From contig NZ_AOPO01000004.1 of the NCBI RefSeq assembly GCF_000336575.1, positions 304,477 through 368,476 of the forward strand: a DNA stretch of 64,000 nucleotides, read 5' to 3'. The notes under the pieces are model-generated. The model made no database searches. It saw only the letters and a program-made list of their open reading frames with translations, and had not been told where the DNA came from. The translations under genes and the position numbers were made by a program. How positions within the stretch are numbered: position 1 is the stretch's first letter; every line of letters starts with the position of its first letter. Source of the DNA: Vreelandella titanicae BH1. GTDB lineage: Bacteria > Pseudomonadota > Gammaproteobacteria > Pseudomonadales > Halomonadaceae. Below, piece after piece: positions 46,174 through 54,032 of the stretch.

Positions 46174-46710
46174 TCATTGAGCCTTTTCTCCCGGTTTCGT
46201 GGTAGCGGCCTTGTAACATGTTGCCCCAAATAAGGCCTCATAGACCTCATCGATAGAACTGAAATTTTTAAACCAACCTTTTGGCAAAACCCTTATATTA
46301 GGGCGTTCGGCTTTAAATCCGCCCTGGTCGCCCTTGGTATGTTTTGCAAACTTAAGCCCGTCAAGGCTAGGCAATTTCTCGCCTGGAAGAGAGCCAAAGA
46401 AGAGGAATGGCCCCAGCTCCAAGGTATCTTCGTTGAAATAAATCCAAATAACACACCCAGAAGGCTTTTCAGAAAGCCTCGTATGAACTTTCTGGCTGGC
46501 TGTTTTGCCGCCAACGTATGAAGCTTTAAGCTGTATATGCCTCACGACCCCATTATCTTCCGCTATTAGATCATAGCCAGCGTTATCAACTTCTGGACTC
46601 GCCACCTCTAGCGTGCAGCCAAATTCCTTCCAGGAAAGCTTTAGCAGTTCGCCAATGAAAAGATGCTCAACGAGCTTTTCTCTAAAAGACGAGTGTTCGC
46701 TATGGTTCAA
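46174..46710 (-). CDS. Probable PD-(D/E)XK-fold protein of the accessory block
   Basis: 178 residues. The segment GYDLIAEDNGVVRHIQLKAS has the Asp and the Gln-x-Lys of a PD-(D/E)XK nuclease core, with acidic residues in the preceding ASPEVDNAG. Such domains occur in restriction and defence proteins and in DUF4365-like families, so a nuclease-like role is possible but not shown. The start is a TTG at 46710, behind GAGAGAAGG; there is no suitable ATG nearby. It lies between the toxin-antitoxin genes and a small unknown gene on the same strand. Confidence 0.7.
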   Translation of the reverse strand: MNHSEHSSFREKLVEHLFIGELLKLSWKEFGCTLEVASPEVDNAGYDLIAEDNGVVRHIQLKASYVGGKTASQKVHTRLSEKPSGCVIWIYFNEDTLELGPFLFFGSLPGEKLPSLDGLKFAKHTKGDQGGFKAERPNIRVLPKGWFKNFSSIDEVYEALFGATCYKAATTKPGEKAQ

Positions 46711-46761
46711 CGCCTTCTCTCCACGTAACGCCGTAATCCCAAGCTTGTTGCGTACATTGCT

Positions 46762-47088
46762 TTAGCCTCTTGCTTCTGACAAGTAGCCTTTTGCAAGCTC
46801 GCCTACGAAACGACGCCCAGGATTAGAGCCGTTTATCCAATCATCAGGCGCAAATAGTTCAAACAGTCCTACCTTGATCAGTGTCGGCACCGCCAGCTCA
46901 AGCTCTTTCTCTACTTGCCCGCGCTCGCCTGAATTGTATAGATTAATGTTGTGGAGCATGGTTGCGACAGTGCCCGTCTGTACCTTGCTACCATCTTTAA
47001 GTCGAACAGAAGGAAGAACCTGACCTTCTGAAACAATTTTTTGGTTGGCCTCAGCCAACTGGTCTGAGTTTTCAATACTGTTGCTCAT
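46762..47088 (-). CDS. Small conserved protein of unknown function (DUF7709-like)
   Basis: 108 residues, soluble. LKDGSKVQTGTVATMLHNI and PTLIKVGLFELFAPDDWING are recognisable blocks of a small family seen in integron and island contexts, as far as I recall (DUF7709-like). No function is known. GAGGAA lies 9 bases before the ATG. The spacer to the next gene contains GTTACGT on the minus strand, resembling a cassette boundary. Confidence 0.7.
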   Translation of the reverse strand: MSNSIENSDQLAEANQKIVSEGQVLPSVRLKDGSKVQTGTVATMLHNINLYNSGERGQVEKELELAVPTLIKVGLFELFAPDDWINGSNPGRRFVGELAKGYLSEARG

Positions 47089-47419
47089 TGCAATTATTCC
47101 TCTTTAAAGCAGCTCAAGACAGTCATCAGCGTGGGCAAACGCAGCGAAGGGGTTGGCATCCGGTGCACGGCCTAAATGGGCTGTTTCAGGCGGCAACAAG
47201 CTTCTTAGCGTTTGCGCTAGAGTCCATCAGTTCAAAATGAACGAGCAACTGACTCTGCTCGGCTACAGTTTTGATGATGGTGCTCTTGTCCTTGAACTGA
47301 TGGTCTTGGGCTCACACGAAAATTTCTACCACGATCTCAAACGGTAGCAATGACGCTATAACTCCCGGTACAAGCTGCGCTTTGGAGCAGCGGAAAAGCG
47401 CTCACCGTGATGCCGCTTG
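47089..47419. other. Gene-free stretch with inverted repeats
   Basis: No gene is supported in this 331-base stretch. A plus-strand frame (TTG at 47153, internal ATG at 47237) yields 36-64 codons but has no ribosome site or similarity. A perfect 12-bp inverted repeat, CCATCAGTTCAA (47224-47235) with TTGAACTGATGG (47292-47303), encloses 56 bases. The 3' end holds the attC-like element at 47355-47424. Confidence 0.6.
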
Positions 47420-47424
47420 TTATG
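47355..47424 (-). repeat. attC-like element downstream of the VOC gene
   Basis: On the minus strand this 70-base segment starts at the VOC stop with CCATAAC and ends with GTTATAGC. Between lie GCGCTTT/AAAGCGC (7 bp) and further partly paired arms. Ends of the type YATAAC...GTTATR and an internal hairpin are features of attC recombination sites. The match of the inner boxes is imperfect, so this is a candidate only. Confidence 0.4.
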
Positions 47425-47749
47425 GTTTCTGCTCACTAAGCTCAACCTTTCTGCCATCAGGATCTTGGACGACATAAACATGCTTTCCGCCAAACTTATA
47501 CTGGTCCACTAATTCTAAGTCAGGGATGATATTGCCCAGACCTTCCACTGAAAATCCTAGTCGCGTGTTGTCTACTGATTCGCTGCTAACCAATGGATAC
47601 AACTCGAATACAAACCCCGCATTTTCTGACGAGTAATGCACTGGCCCACAGCCATGCTGCTCTTCCACGAAGCTGAAACCGAGCTGCTCATAGAACTGCT
47701 TGCTGGCCCGCAAATCGCTGCACCGTAGTACGAACAAATCAAGTTTCAT
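47420..47749 (-). CDS. VOC-family protein (glyoxalase/bleomycin-resistance fold)
   Basis: 109 residues, one VOC module pair. LFVLRCSDLRASKQFYEQLGF is the classical first repeat, and KHVYVVQDPDGRKVELSEQK is the second with the usual DPDG turn and a metal Glu. Metal-dependent isomerases, dioxygenases and antibiotic-binding proteins share this fold, so no reaction is assigned. Such proteins are frequent in mobile cassettes. It is flanked on both sides by structured spacers with TAAC/GTTA ends. Confidence 0.88.
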   Translation of the reverse strand: MKLDLFVLRCSDLRASKQFYEQLGFSFVEEQHGCGPVHYSSENAGFVFELYPLVSSESVDNTRLGFSVEGLGNIIPDLELVDQYKFGGKHVYVVQDPDGRKVELSEQKP

Positions 47750-47766
47750 AATTCACCAAAATGACA

Positions 47767-47840
47767 TAACGCTGCAACGTGCGCGGCTTTGTAATAAAGG
47801 CGCAGCCGCAACGTACAAGCAGTCGCTGTACCTGCGGCTA
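47767..47840 (-). repeat. attC-like element downstream of the P-loop gene
   Basis: Between the stop of the P-loop protein gene and the VOC start, the minus strand carries a hairpin with arms close to ACGTTGCGGCT and AGCCGCGCACGT and ends in GCGTTATGTC. The GTTATG end 18 bases before the VOC ATG resembles the cassette boundary of attC sites. The inner boxes are not a clean consensus. Confidence 0.4.
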
Positions 47841-48335
47841 TTATCCATTTGCCGAAATTACAGTTATGTTAAACCCTTCATCAGGTGTGGGCGCAACAAA
47901 GTACTTTGTAATCTGCTCAAACATCTCTTCAGTATCCGTTGCCGCTCTCTGCGGTTGTTCTGCACGCCTTTTGGCTATCTGCTCTAAGCAGGTATCATTT
48001 GGCTGGTCAATGTAAATTAGCTCATGGGGAGCCTGAATCTCTGAAAAGACACTTCTAAGCCATTTTCGTTGCGGAATCGTATTTGCAGGAAAGTCCATTA
48101 CCACATTAGTGCCTGACGCCAAGATCGACTGAGCCAGCTTCTTCATTTGAGGCTTGAGCCGTCCAGCATATTTTACGTAATCTTCCAGTGTCTTAATGCT
48201 ATCGGGATAAACCGACGCAAGCCACTCGTCTTCTGAAAGCAGTACGGCGTTTCGTTCTTGGGAAACTTCAAGAGACTTTGTAGTTTTCCCTGCCCCCATT
48301 TTCCCGCAGAAAAATGTCAACACTCCTTTCTTCAT
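47841..48335 (-). CDS. P-loop ATP-binding protein, AAA_33/kinase-like
   Basis: 164 residues from ATG 48335, which has GAGG 7 bases ahead; a longer frame to 48452 has no such site. The P-loop is CGKMGAGKTT at the N-terminus and LSEDEWLASVYP follows, a pattern of small zeta-toxin-like or chloramphenicol-phosphotransferase-like kinases. NVVMDFPANTIPQRKWLRSV is the Walker B-like segment, and CLEQIAKRRAEQPQRA matches the usual lid. The substrate is unknown. Such kinases occur as resistance or modification genes on cassettes. Confidence 0.8.
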   Translation of the reverse strand: MKKGVLTFFCGKMGAGKTTKSLEVSQERNAVLLSEDEWLASVYPDSIKTLEDYVKYAGRLKPQMKKLAQSILASGTNVVMDFPANTIPQRKWLRSVFSEIQAPHELIYIDQPNDTCLEQIAKRRAEQPQRAATDTEEMFEQITKYFVAPTPDEGFNITVISANG

Positions 48336-48452
48336 TTCTTGCCTCGTATTGCATAGCAGTTTATTTCTGCGCATACGTATTTTCCTAGAAAGCGTAACAC
48401 CATAAAAAAACTCCAATGTGTTAATAGTAATGGGCAAATTACCAACTCCCAT

Positions 48453-48865
48453 TCAAATGCTCGCTAGAAAAATGCGCATGCTCATTCCTGACCATCTTTT
48501 CGCATTGCCTATAAACACGAGCAGATGTTTTACAACTCGCTGTTTTAATTTATTTTTATAAACAATATTCTGGCAATATTTGATCATACCTCTTGCTGAG
48601 CGTATCAGAAAAACACGCATTACAGACTAAAAATACTTCATATCACTGCGCATGCATCCATACAAATGGGCAAGCCAAATGGCTAGCAGCCCGCTTCTGA
48701 ATTAGGTCTCTCCAGCCGCCCCTCCCCCTAACCCCCCCATGTCTAATAACTCTTGCCCTGGATCAATAATCCACTCCCTGGGTCTCGTTACACTGGTTTC
48801 ATCGTTAAGCGGCTATCGGAAAGCCGTCTAATCTTACTATCTGCGTTAACACCTGGAGTGATCCC
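48453..48865. other. Long intergenic stretch before ompW
   Basis: No gene is supported here. The first two thirds are AT-rich. A C-rich run (48722-48738) and an ANR/FNR-like box at 48753-48766 lie before ompW. I see no clear terminator for the accessory block within it. Confidence 0.6.
48753..48766. promoter_or_regulatory. ANR/FNR-like box upstream of ompW
   Basis: TTGCCCTGGATCAA matches the FNR/ANR pattern TTGAT-N4-ATCAA with a perfect right half and 3 of 5 in the left half. It lies 100 bases before the ompW ATG. OmpW genes are known to respond to oxygen through FNR or ANR in several gammaproteobacteria. Confidence 0.5.
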
Positions 48866-49492
48866 ATGCGTAAAGCCGCCCTGCCTACATTATTCGTCAC
48901 CACTGTTGCCGCTGCGGCAATGATGACCAGCAGCCAGGCATTCGCCTACGGCGCTGGCGATTTCTTCACCCGCGTGGGTGTGGCCAAAGTCGCCCCCACC
49001 AGCGACAACGGCTCACTGGCCAACGGTGCGCTATCAGTGGATGTACAGGATAAAACCGATTTCGCGTTCACCTTGGGCTATCGCTTCCACGATAAAGTCG
49101 GCGTGGAACTACTGGCGGCGCTGCCGTTTGAACACGACATCCATTTAAACGGCGATAACATTGCCTCAACCAAGCACCTGCCGCCGACCCTAACACTGCA
49201 GTACTACCCGCTGGGCGGCACTCAGTCACGCGTACAGCCCTATGTCGGCGCCGGTATTAACTACACCTTTTTCTCCGATGAGGAGCTGACGATTGGTGAT
49301 TTAGACCTGGATGACTCCTGGGGAGCGGCAGGCCAGGTAGGTGTTGATCTATTAGTTGATGACCATTGGGCGCTGAACGCCGCTGCTTGGTACATCGATA
49401 TCGATACCGATGCGAGCGTTAACGGTGCGGCGGCAGGTACCGTTGAGATCGATCCTCTCGTGGTCATGGCAGGCCTCAGTTACCGCTTCTAA
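48866..49492 (+). CDS. ompW: OmpW/AlkL-family outer-membrane protein
   Basis: 208 residues. The first 27 residues are a Sec signal ending in SQAFA. The mature part begins with AYGAGDFFTRVGVAKVAP, as in OmpW, and alternates polar and hydrophobic residues as in an eight-stranded barrel. It ends with SYRF, whose C-terminal Phe is the outer-membrane assembly signal. The family forms a small channel for hydrophobic molecules. TGGAGTG lies 6 bases before the ATG. An ANR/FNR-like box lies upstream. Confidence 0.94.
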   Translation: MRKAALPTLFVTTVAAAAMMTSSQAFAYGAGDFFTRVGVAKVAPTSDNGSLANGALSVDVQDKTDFAFTLGYRFHDKVGVELLAALPFEHDIHLNGDNIASTKHLPPTLTLQYYPLGGTQSRVQPYVGAGINYTFFSDEELTIGDLDLDDSWGAAGQVGVDLLVDDHWALNAAAWYIDIDTDASVNGAAAGTVEIDPLVVMAGLSYRF

Positions 49493-49518
49493 GCCACTTG
49501 CAAAACCGCTAGCGGATG

Positions 49519-49527
49519 TTATCCACA
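49519..49527 (+). promoter_or_regulatory. DnaA box TTATCCACA
   Basis: A perfect consensus DnaA box between ompW and yqcC. It is one of three within 531 bases (others at 50007 and 50041). Confidence 0.55.
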
Positions 49528-49553
49528 AAGCCTGCCTCACGGTGGGCTTTGTG
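49524..49553. terminator. Stem-loop between ompW and yqcC
   Basis: CACAAAGCC (49524-49532) and GGCTTTGTG (49545-49553) form a 9-bp stem with a 12-base loop. The T tract is weak (CGTTTAG on the plus side). It lies between two converging genes and may end both transcripts. Confidence 0.6.
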
Positions 49554-49572
49554 CGTTTAGTAGCATGCCGCT

Positions 49573-49908
49573 TTAAGCGCTTTCAGTGACGATCTGGTCG
49601 ACCTTCTCTACCGCCCGCACGATGAGCAGCTGGTGGTGGGCGGGTGTTTTCTCCTGCTGTAAATAGGCCGCCACGGCGGGAGCCACCTCGCACTTTGCGG
49701 GCATGGCTGCACGGGCATCCATCAAAGCGTTCAAGCGGGCAATAAACACAAAGCGTACCCATTGAGGCAGCGACATCGTGTCGATGCAAAATGGCTGCTG
49801 GCTGGCAAACGCCTCTGCATCGGGTGTTGGCATGCGCCATAGATCGGCGGCTTTCATCGACGCCTCAAGCTCTAGAAGTGCTGTCTGCAGCGGTTGATAA
49901 GTACTCAT
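49573..49908 (-). CDS. yqcC: YqcC-family protein
   Basis: 111 residues from ATG 49908, which matches the family start MSTYQPLQTALLELEASMKA. PFCIDTMSLPQWVRFVFIARL is the conserved middle part, followed by a helical C-terminus. YqcC proteins are small, cytosolic and of unknown function, often near truC. A longer frame to 49986 adds 26 residues without similarity. No truC is adjacent here. Three DnaA boxes flank the gene. Confidence 0.86.
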   Translation of the reverse strand: MSTYQPLQTALLELEASMKAADLWRMPTPDAEAFASQQPFCIDTMSLPQWVRFVFIARLNALMDARAAMPAKCEVAPAVAAYLQQEKTPAHHQLLIVRAVEKVDQIVTESA

Positions 49909-50006
49909 AAAGACGTGTGTCACTACCTCGGAAAATGAAAAGTGTGTCGTCTTCCCATTATCCCCACTCAGCGAGTGCCTTGCCACCTATCTACGCTTGC
50001 GGGAAG

Positions 50007-50049
50007 TTATCCATAGACTCACAGAAAACCTGCACGAGCCTGTGGATAA
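50007..50049. promoter_or_regulatory. Pair of DnaA boxes upstream of yqcC
   Basis: TTATCCATA (50007-50015, plus) and TGTGGATAA (50041-50049, the reverse complement of TTATCCACA) face each other 25 bases apart. With the box at 49519 they form a small cluster. No origin genes lie nearby, so they could be DnaA-responsive control of yqcC or the DUF3549 gene, or DnaA titration. Confidence 0.5.
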
Positions 50050-50235
50050 ACTATGGAAAGGTGTCGCAACGCTTGCTCTCATGGGGCTTTCGCACAGTTG
50101 ATTAATTTTTAACCGCATTGTCATTAATGCTAATGCCTTAAGGCACTGTCATTAACACCATGTTTTATCAGTCTCTGCGGCTGACAGTGTCACATCAGCA
50201 AGGTAGAGTGCAGGCTTGCAACGCGGAAGGATGTC

Positions 50236-51273
50236 ATGCAACCAATTCAAACCCTTGATGAGTTTTTTACCCGCAGCGGTGGCGAGGTTTCCCTTTACCA
50301 TATGGGGCGCCATGTCGTCTCCTGCCCGCGGGAGTCACTTGCCGCCTTTGAAGGTGGCGAAATGGCCTGGCCAGAACCCTGGCAAGGCCAAGCGCGCTTA
50401 GCCATTGTGTTTCGCCTTGGCGATATGCCCGAACCGGCTATTTGGTTCTTAGCCTTGCCACTGGACGAGCAGGGAATGATTGCCCCCGCCCAGCGCGATG
50501 CGTTTTTAAACCGGCTGCTGGAAACACTGGGGCGCGCGGTTTCTAACGTGGGTCGTGAAGAAACAGCGGACGTGGATCACTTAATGAAGGATAATCCCCT
50601 CGCCTTCACGCCTAACGTCACCTTCCAAGCCATGCTCAATGCACGCGCCACCCATGCGCGTGGGCTGCCCGCCAGCCAGCATTTTGAGCCGGTTGATGCC
50701 TACTTGAGCGGCCAGCAAGCGATCGATTGGCAGGCATTGGGGTTACAAGGGATTGCCGATTACGTCGTGAGAATGGAAACACTTGACGCTGAATCGCTCG
50801 CGCAGCGGTTGCCTGAACTGCCTACCGCCGTTATCCACTCCTTGTGCTACTGTTTAGAGCACCAGCCATTGCCACAGGCGTTAGTCGCGGCACTGCAGCG
50901 TCGTGGCGAAGCCGCTGCACAAGCGGGCGACATCGAAACGCTGTGTGCCTGTCTGCGCGCAGTGGGCAATACGGATGCATCAGAGGTGGGTAATTGGTAC
51001 ACGGCCTTACTTAACAACTCAGCGGCCTGTGGGCCGGATGTGCTCGCGGCAATAGCCGGGCGCGGCTGGGGCTATCTTGAAGACGCGCAGCGCCTGCCAC
51101 TTTTTCTGCAACGCTTAGCAGAAGATGAGCGTAGCGATTTTGCCGCCGTAGTGCGTGATATTGCGTTAATACCACGACTACGCTTACCGGTCATGATGGC
51201 ACTGCGGGATGCGCCTGCTGGCTCCGCAACCCAACGCCGTTTGACACTGATGATGTCACAGAGGAACGCTTGA
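50236..51273 (+). CDS. DUF3549-family protein
   Basis: 345 residues, cytosolic. The N-terminus QPIQTLDEFFTRSGGEVSLYHMGRHV and LAIVFRLGDMPEPAIWFLALPLD are the conserved blocks of this family; the C-terminal 150 residues look alpha-helical and repeat-like. Function unknown. AAGGATG lies close to the ATG at 50236. It is followed by the zinc protease and rimK genes on the same strand with gaps of 33 and 41 bases, so they may form a unit. Confidence 0.88.
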   Translation: MQPIQTLDEFFTRSGGEVSLYHMGRHVVSCPRESLAAFEGGEMAWPEPWQGQARLAIVFRLGDMPEPAIWFLALPLDEQGMIAPAQRDAFLNRLLETLGRAVSNVGREETADVDHLMKDNPLAFTPNVTFQAMLNARATHARGLPASQHFEPVDAYLSGQQAIDWQALGLQGIADYVVRMETLDAESLAQRLPELPTAVIHSLCYCLEHQPLPQALVAALQRRGEAAAQAGDIETLCACLRAVGNTDASEVGNWYTALLNNSAACGPDVLAAIAGRGWGYLEDAQRLPLFLQRLAEDERSDFAAVVRDIALIPRLRLPVMMALRDAPAGSATQRRLTLMMSQRNA

Positions 51274-51306
51274 TCCGATGTCACTTTTAATTGCAAGGAG
51301 TGAGCC

Positions 51307-51747
51307 GTGAAGGAATTACCCTATCAGGCCAAAGCGGTCATTGGCCGCCGCGAGATGGTGACGCTACCTGAACTAGGGCTTCACCTATGCTGTAAAGCTG
51401 ACACTGGCGCGCGAACATCTGCACTGCATGCAGAAGAGATAGAGACCGATGAAGATGACCATGGTCAACTGTGGGTTAGCTTTATCACCCATAGCGGAGG
51501 GCCAGACACGCCAGCGCATCGCTTCCGTTTGCACCTGCATGATCGACGCCGGGTCACCAGTTCCAACGGTCATAGCGAGTGGCGCTATGTTATACGTACC
51601 CCGATGCAGATGGGCGATTTGAATTTCCCCATTGAACTGACCCTTACTGACCGCAGCAATATGCGCCACCCGATGCTACTAGGCCGTAGTGCCATGCGCC
51701 GCCTCCTGGTGGCCCCCGGTGCCGCATTCTTGCACGGTGAGCCTTAA
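51307..51747 (+). CDS. Retropepsin-like zinc protease of the RimK neighbourhood
   Basis: 146 residues. AVIGRREMVTLPELGLHLCC and the following ADTGARTSALHA give the DTGA(R) motif of this aspartic-protease-like family (often annotated ATP-dependent zinc protease). HPMLLGRSAMRRLLVAPG near the C-terminus is conserved. Members are commonly coded next to rimK and may remove or balance the glutamate modification (inference). The start is a GTG at 51307 behind AAGGAG. The gene is 41 bases before rimK. Confidence 0.88.
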   Translation: MKELPYQAKAVIGRREMVTLPELGLHLCCKADTGARTSALHAEEIETDEDDHGQLWVSFITHSGGPDTPAHRFRLHLHDRRRVTSSNGHSEWRYVIRTPMQMGDLNFPIELTLTDRSNMRHPMLLGRSAMRRLLVAPGAAFLHGEP

Positions 51748-51788
51748 CCCCTTATTAGTCGCTTCAATCTCAGCTCGGAGTCTCCTAC

Positions 51789-52697
51789 ATGCATATCGCT
51801 CTGCTGTCACGCAATCGCAATTTGTACTCTACCCGCCGCCTGGTTGAAGCCGCAGAGCAGCGTGGGCATACCGCCCGCGTGGTGGACACGCTGCGTTGCT
51901 ATATGAGCATTACCTCGCACCACCCTTCGATCCACTATAAAGGCCAAGAGATTGAGCCTTTCGATGCGGTGATCCCGCGCATTGGTTCATCGGTCACCTT
52001 TTACGGCTGTGCGGTGCTGCGCCAGTTTGAAATGATGGGCACCTACGTTATCAACGATAACGTCTCGATTACCCGTTCGCGGGATAAATTACGCTCACTG
52101 CAACTGCTGTCGCGTAAGGGGTTGGGGCTGCCAATTACCGGCTTTGCCCACTCCCCCGATGACATTCCCGACCTGATCACCATGGTCAAAGGTGCGCCGC
52201 TGGTCATTAAGCTGCTCGAAGGCACCCAGGGGATTGGTGTGGTATTGGCGGAAACCAATCAGGCCGCTGAATCCGTCATTCAAGCGTTCATGGGCATGAA
52301 AGCCAATATCATGGTGCAGGAGTACATCAAAGAGGCGCGTGGCGCCGATATTCGCTGCTTCGTGATTGGCGATAAAGTGGTCGCTTCAATGAAGCGCCAG
52401 GCGGCGGACGGTGAGTTTCGCTCGAATCTACACCGCGGCGGCACCGCCACCGTGATCCGCATCACCCCTGAAGAACGTTCAACGGCGATCCGTGCAGCCA
52501 AAGCCATGGGCCTGCGCGTTGCCGGTGTCGATTTGCTACGCTCCAATCACGGCCCGGTGATTATGGAGGTTAACTCTTCGCCTGGTTTGCAGGGCATTGA
52601 GAACGCCACCGGCAAAGATATTGCGGGAATGATCATTGAGCACATTGAAAGAAACGCTTCACCAGCCCGTAAAGCACCGCCCAAGCCTAAAGGCTAA
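51789..52697 (+). CDS. rimK: Ribosomal protein S6-L-glutamate ligase
   Basis: 302 residues, an ATP-grasp ligase that adds glutamate residues to the C-terminus of ribosomal protein S6. Landmarks are the start [40 protein letters not shown], the ATP-binding [17 protein letters not shown], the catalytic [15 protein letters not shown] and [14 protein letters not shown] with the metal-binding Glu and Asn. Length matches E. coli RimK (300). It follows the zinc protease gene with a shared direction. Confidence 0.95.
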   Translation: MHIALLSRNRNLYSTRRLVEAAEQRGHTARVVDTLRCYMSITSHHPSIHYKGQEIEPFDAVIPRIGSSVTFYGCAVLRQFEMMGTYVINDNVSITRSRDKLRSLQLLSRKGLGLPITGFAHSPDDIPDLITMVKGAPLVIKLLEGTQGIGVVLAETNQAAESVIQAFMGMKANIMVQEYIKEARGADIRCFVIGDKVVASMKRQAADGEFRSNLHRGGTATVIRITPEERSTAIRAAKAMGLRVAGVDLLRSNHGPVIMEVNSSPGLQGIENATGKDIAGMIIEHIERNASPARKAPPKPKG

Positions 52698-52784
52698 GGC
52701 AAAATATTAAAATAATCCGTTTCGGGGGTGGCAAATAGTCGCTGTCACCCCCACAATCTGCGTCACCGAAGGAGGTAGACGCTC

Positions 52785-53231
52785 ATGTTTCTCGATAATC
52801 GCCAAGTGGCGATGGACAGCGTATTGGAAGCGCTGGCCGATAGCATTGATTATTTCCAAGACAATATTGAACGCCTGCGCCCGTCGCTGCGTGACGCTTT
52901 AAAGCCGCATTATGCTGCGCGGCTCAAGCAGATGCGCCAGCTGCAGGATCTGGCCCGTGCGCATTTAAAAATGCTGCCCCGGGATGCAGACGTTGAGCGC
53001 GATGATTTTTTATGGCTGTGGAGCCGTCTAAAAAGCTTTGTCGGCAACGATAGCCAAGTACTCATCAATGAGCTATTGGAGCAAGAGCGTGTATTAATGC
53101 AGGCGCTCTCCTCGCTGTATACCCACCCGTTACCCGATCCGATTGAACCGGTGGTAGAAGAGTGCATGCAGGGGTGCCGTAAGCTTATCCGCGAGCTGTA
53201 TGCGCTGCAAAAGCGCAAAACCCACCGCTAA
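52785..53231 (+). CDS. Helical-bundle protein, DUF2383-like
   Basis: 148 residues, nearly all helical in appearance, with charged and hydrophobic residues alternating (VLEALADSIDYFQDNIERL, VLINELLEQERVLMQAL). It resembles four-helix bundles such as DUF2383/ferritin-like small proteins, but the similarity is weak and the family is not certain. The strong ribosome site AAGGAGGT lies 9 bases before the ATG. It follows rimK by 87 bases. Confidence 0.7.
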   Translation: MFLDNRQVAMDSVLEALADSIDYFQDNIERLRPSLRDALKPHYAARLKQMRQLQDLARAHLKMLPRDADVERDDFLWLWSRLKSFVGNDSQVLINELLEQERVLMQALSSLYTHPLPDPIEPVVEECMQGCRKLIRELYALQKRKTHR

Positions 53232-53291
53232 CGCCCTATAGACACGCTGCTAGGGGCTTGAAACTATCTATGGCAAGGGCTAATAAAAGAG

Positions 53292-54014
53292 CTATGGAGG
53301 GCTAAAGCGCTCGTTTAGTGATGGCAGAATAAGGTCTATGGGCGTCCGCCTGGGTAATTCGATGGGCTCAGGCGTACCGAGAAAATAGGGCTCCCTCCCC
53401 CATACATAGAGATCACCCAGGGTGGCTACGCGTGCTGCCCACTCGCGCAGCTTTAAACGCCACCCCACTGCTACGGTAGGATCATCCGCCACACAGCCAG
53501 TGACATCGATACCTAGCGCACGACCAATAAATACCGCGCGGGGAAGATGCCAGCTCTGGGTGATCAGCAGGGCTTTATCCAGCTGAAAAACGTCTCGGGC
53601 ACGCGCTAGCGTGTCGTAGGTGCTAAAACCAGCAAAATCCATGGTCAGCTGTTCAGACGCGACACCGCGTCGATACAGCTCGCGCCACATTGCGCGCGGC
53701 TCGTTATACGCCTGGGTACGATTATCCCCAGAGAGCAAAAGATGCTCGACCTGAGCCTGCTCAATTAAAGTAGCAGCGGTTCGCATGCGCGCATGGAAGT
53801 GCGGGTTTCTCACCCCACTACGCGTCCAGTGAGACGTACCGAAGACAATCCCCACCTCTGCTGGACGACACTGCTGCGGCTGACGCTCAATGTAAGCGGC
53901 GGTCGTCGCGAGCACCCAAAAATTGCCGCCTATAAACAGCAATGTCGCCAGCAGCGACAGTGCTCCTAGCGACATTAATAAACGCTTTAGCCATTTCAAC
54001 AAAAGGTTATGCAT
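53292..54014 (-). CDS. SanA/YdcF-like DUF218 protein
   Basis: 240 residues. One N-terminal membrane helix (LLMSLGALSLLATLLFIGG) anchors a periplasmic DUF218 domain with the early VGIVFGTSH, then LLLSGDNRTQAYNEPRAMW and FSTYDTLARARDVF. It ends with a Pro-rich tail. SanA and ElyC/YdcF proteins act in envelope integrity, with an unknown reaction. It is the last minus-strand gene before the suf operon, 18 bases from sufT, but its promoter is not clear. Confidence 0.85.
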   Translation of the reverse strand: MHNLLLKWLKRLLMSLGALSLLATLLFIGGNFWVLATTAAYIERQPQQCRPAEVGIVFGTSHWTRSGVRNPHFHARMRTAATLIEQAQVEHLLLSGDNRTQAYNEPRAMWRELYRRGVASEQLTMDFAGFSTYDTLARARDVFQLDKALLITQSWHLPRAVFIGRALGIDVTGCVADDPTVAVGWRLKLREWAARVATLGDLYVWGREPYFLGTPEPIELPRRTPIDLILPSLNERFSPP

Positions 54015-54032
54015 CCAGCTCCCCAGCCGGGG

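Noticed and set aside
47153..47347. Plus-strand 64-codon frame in the accessory block
   Set aside because: TTG start without ribosome site, no similarity, and it overlaps the inverted repeats.
53234..53262. GCCCTA/TAGGGGC stem after the helical-bundle gene
   Set aside because: Short stem, long loop and no T tract; not supported as a terminator.
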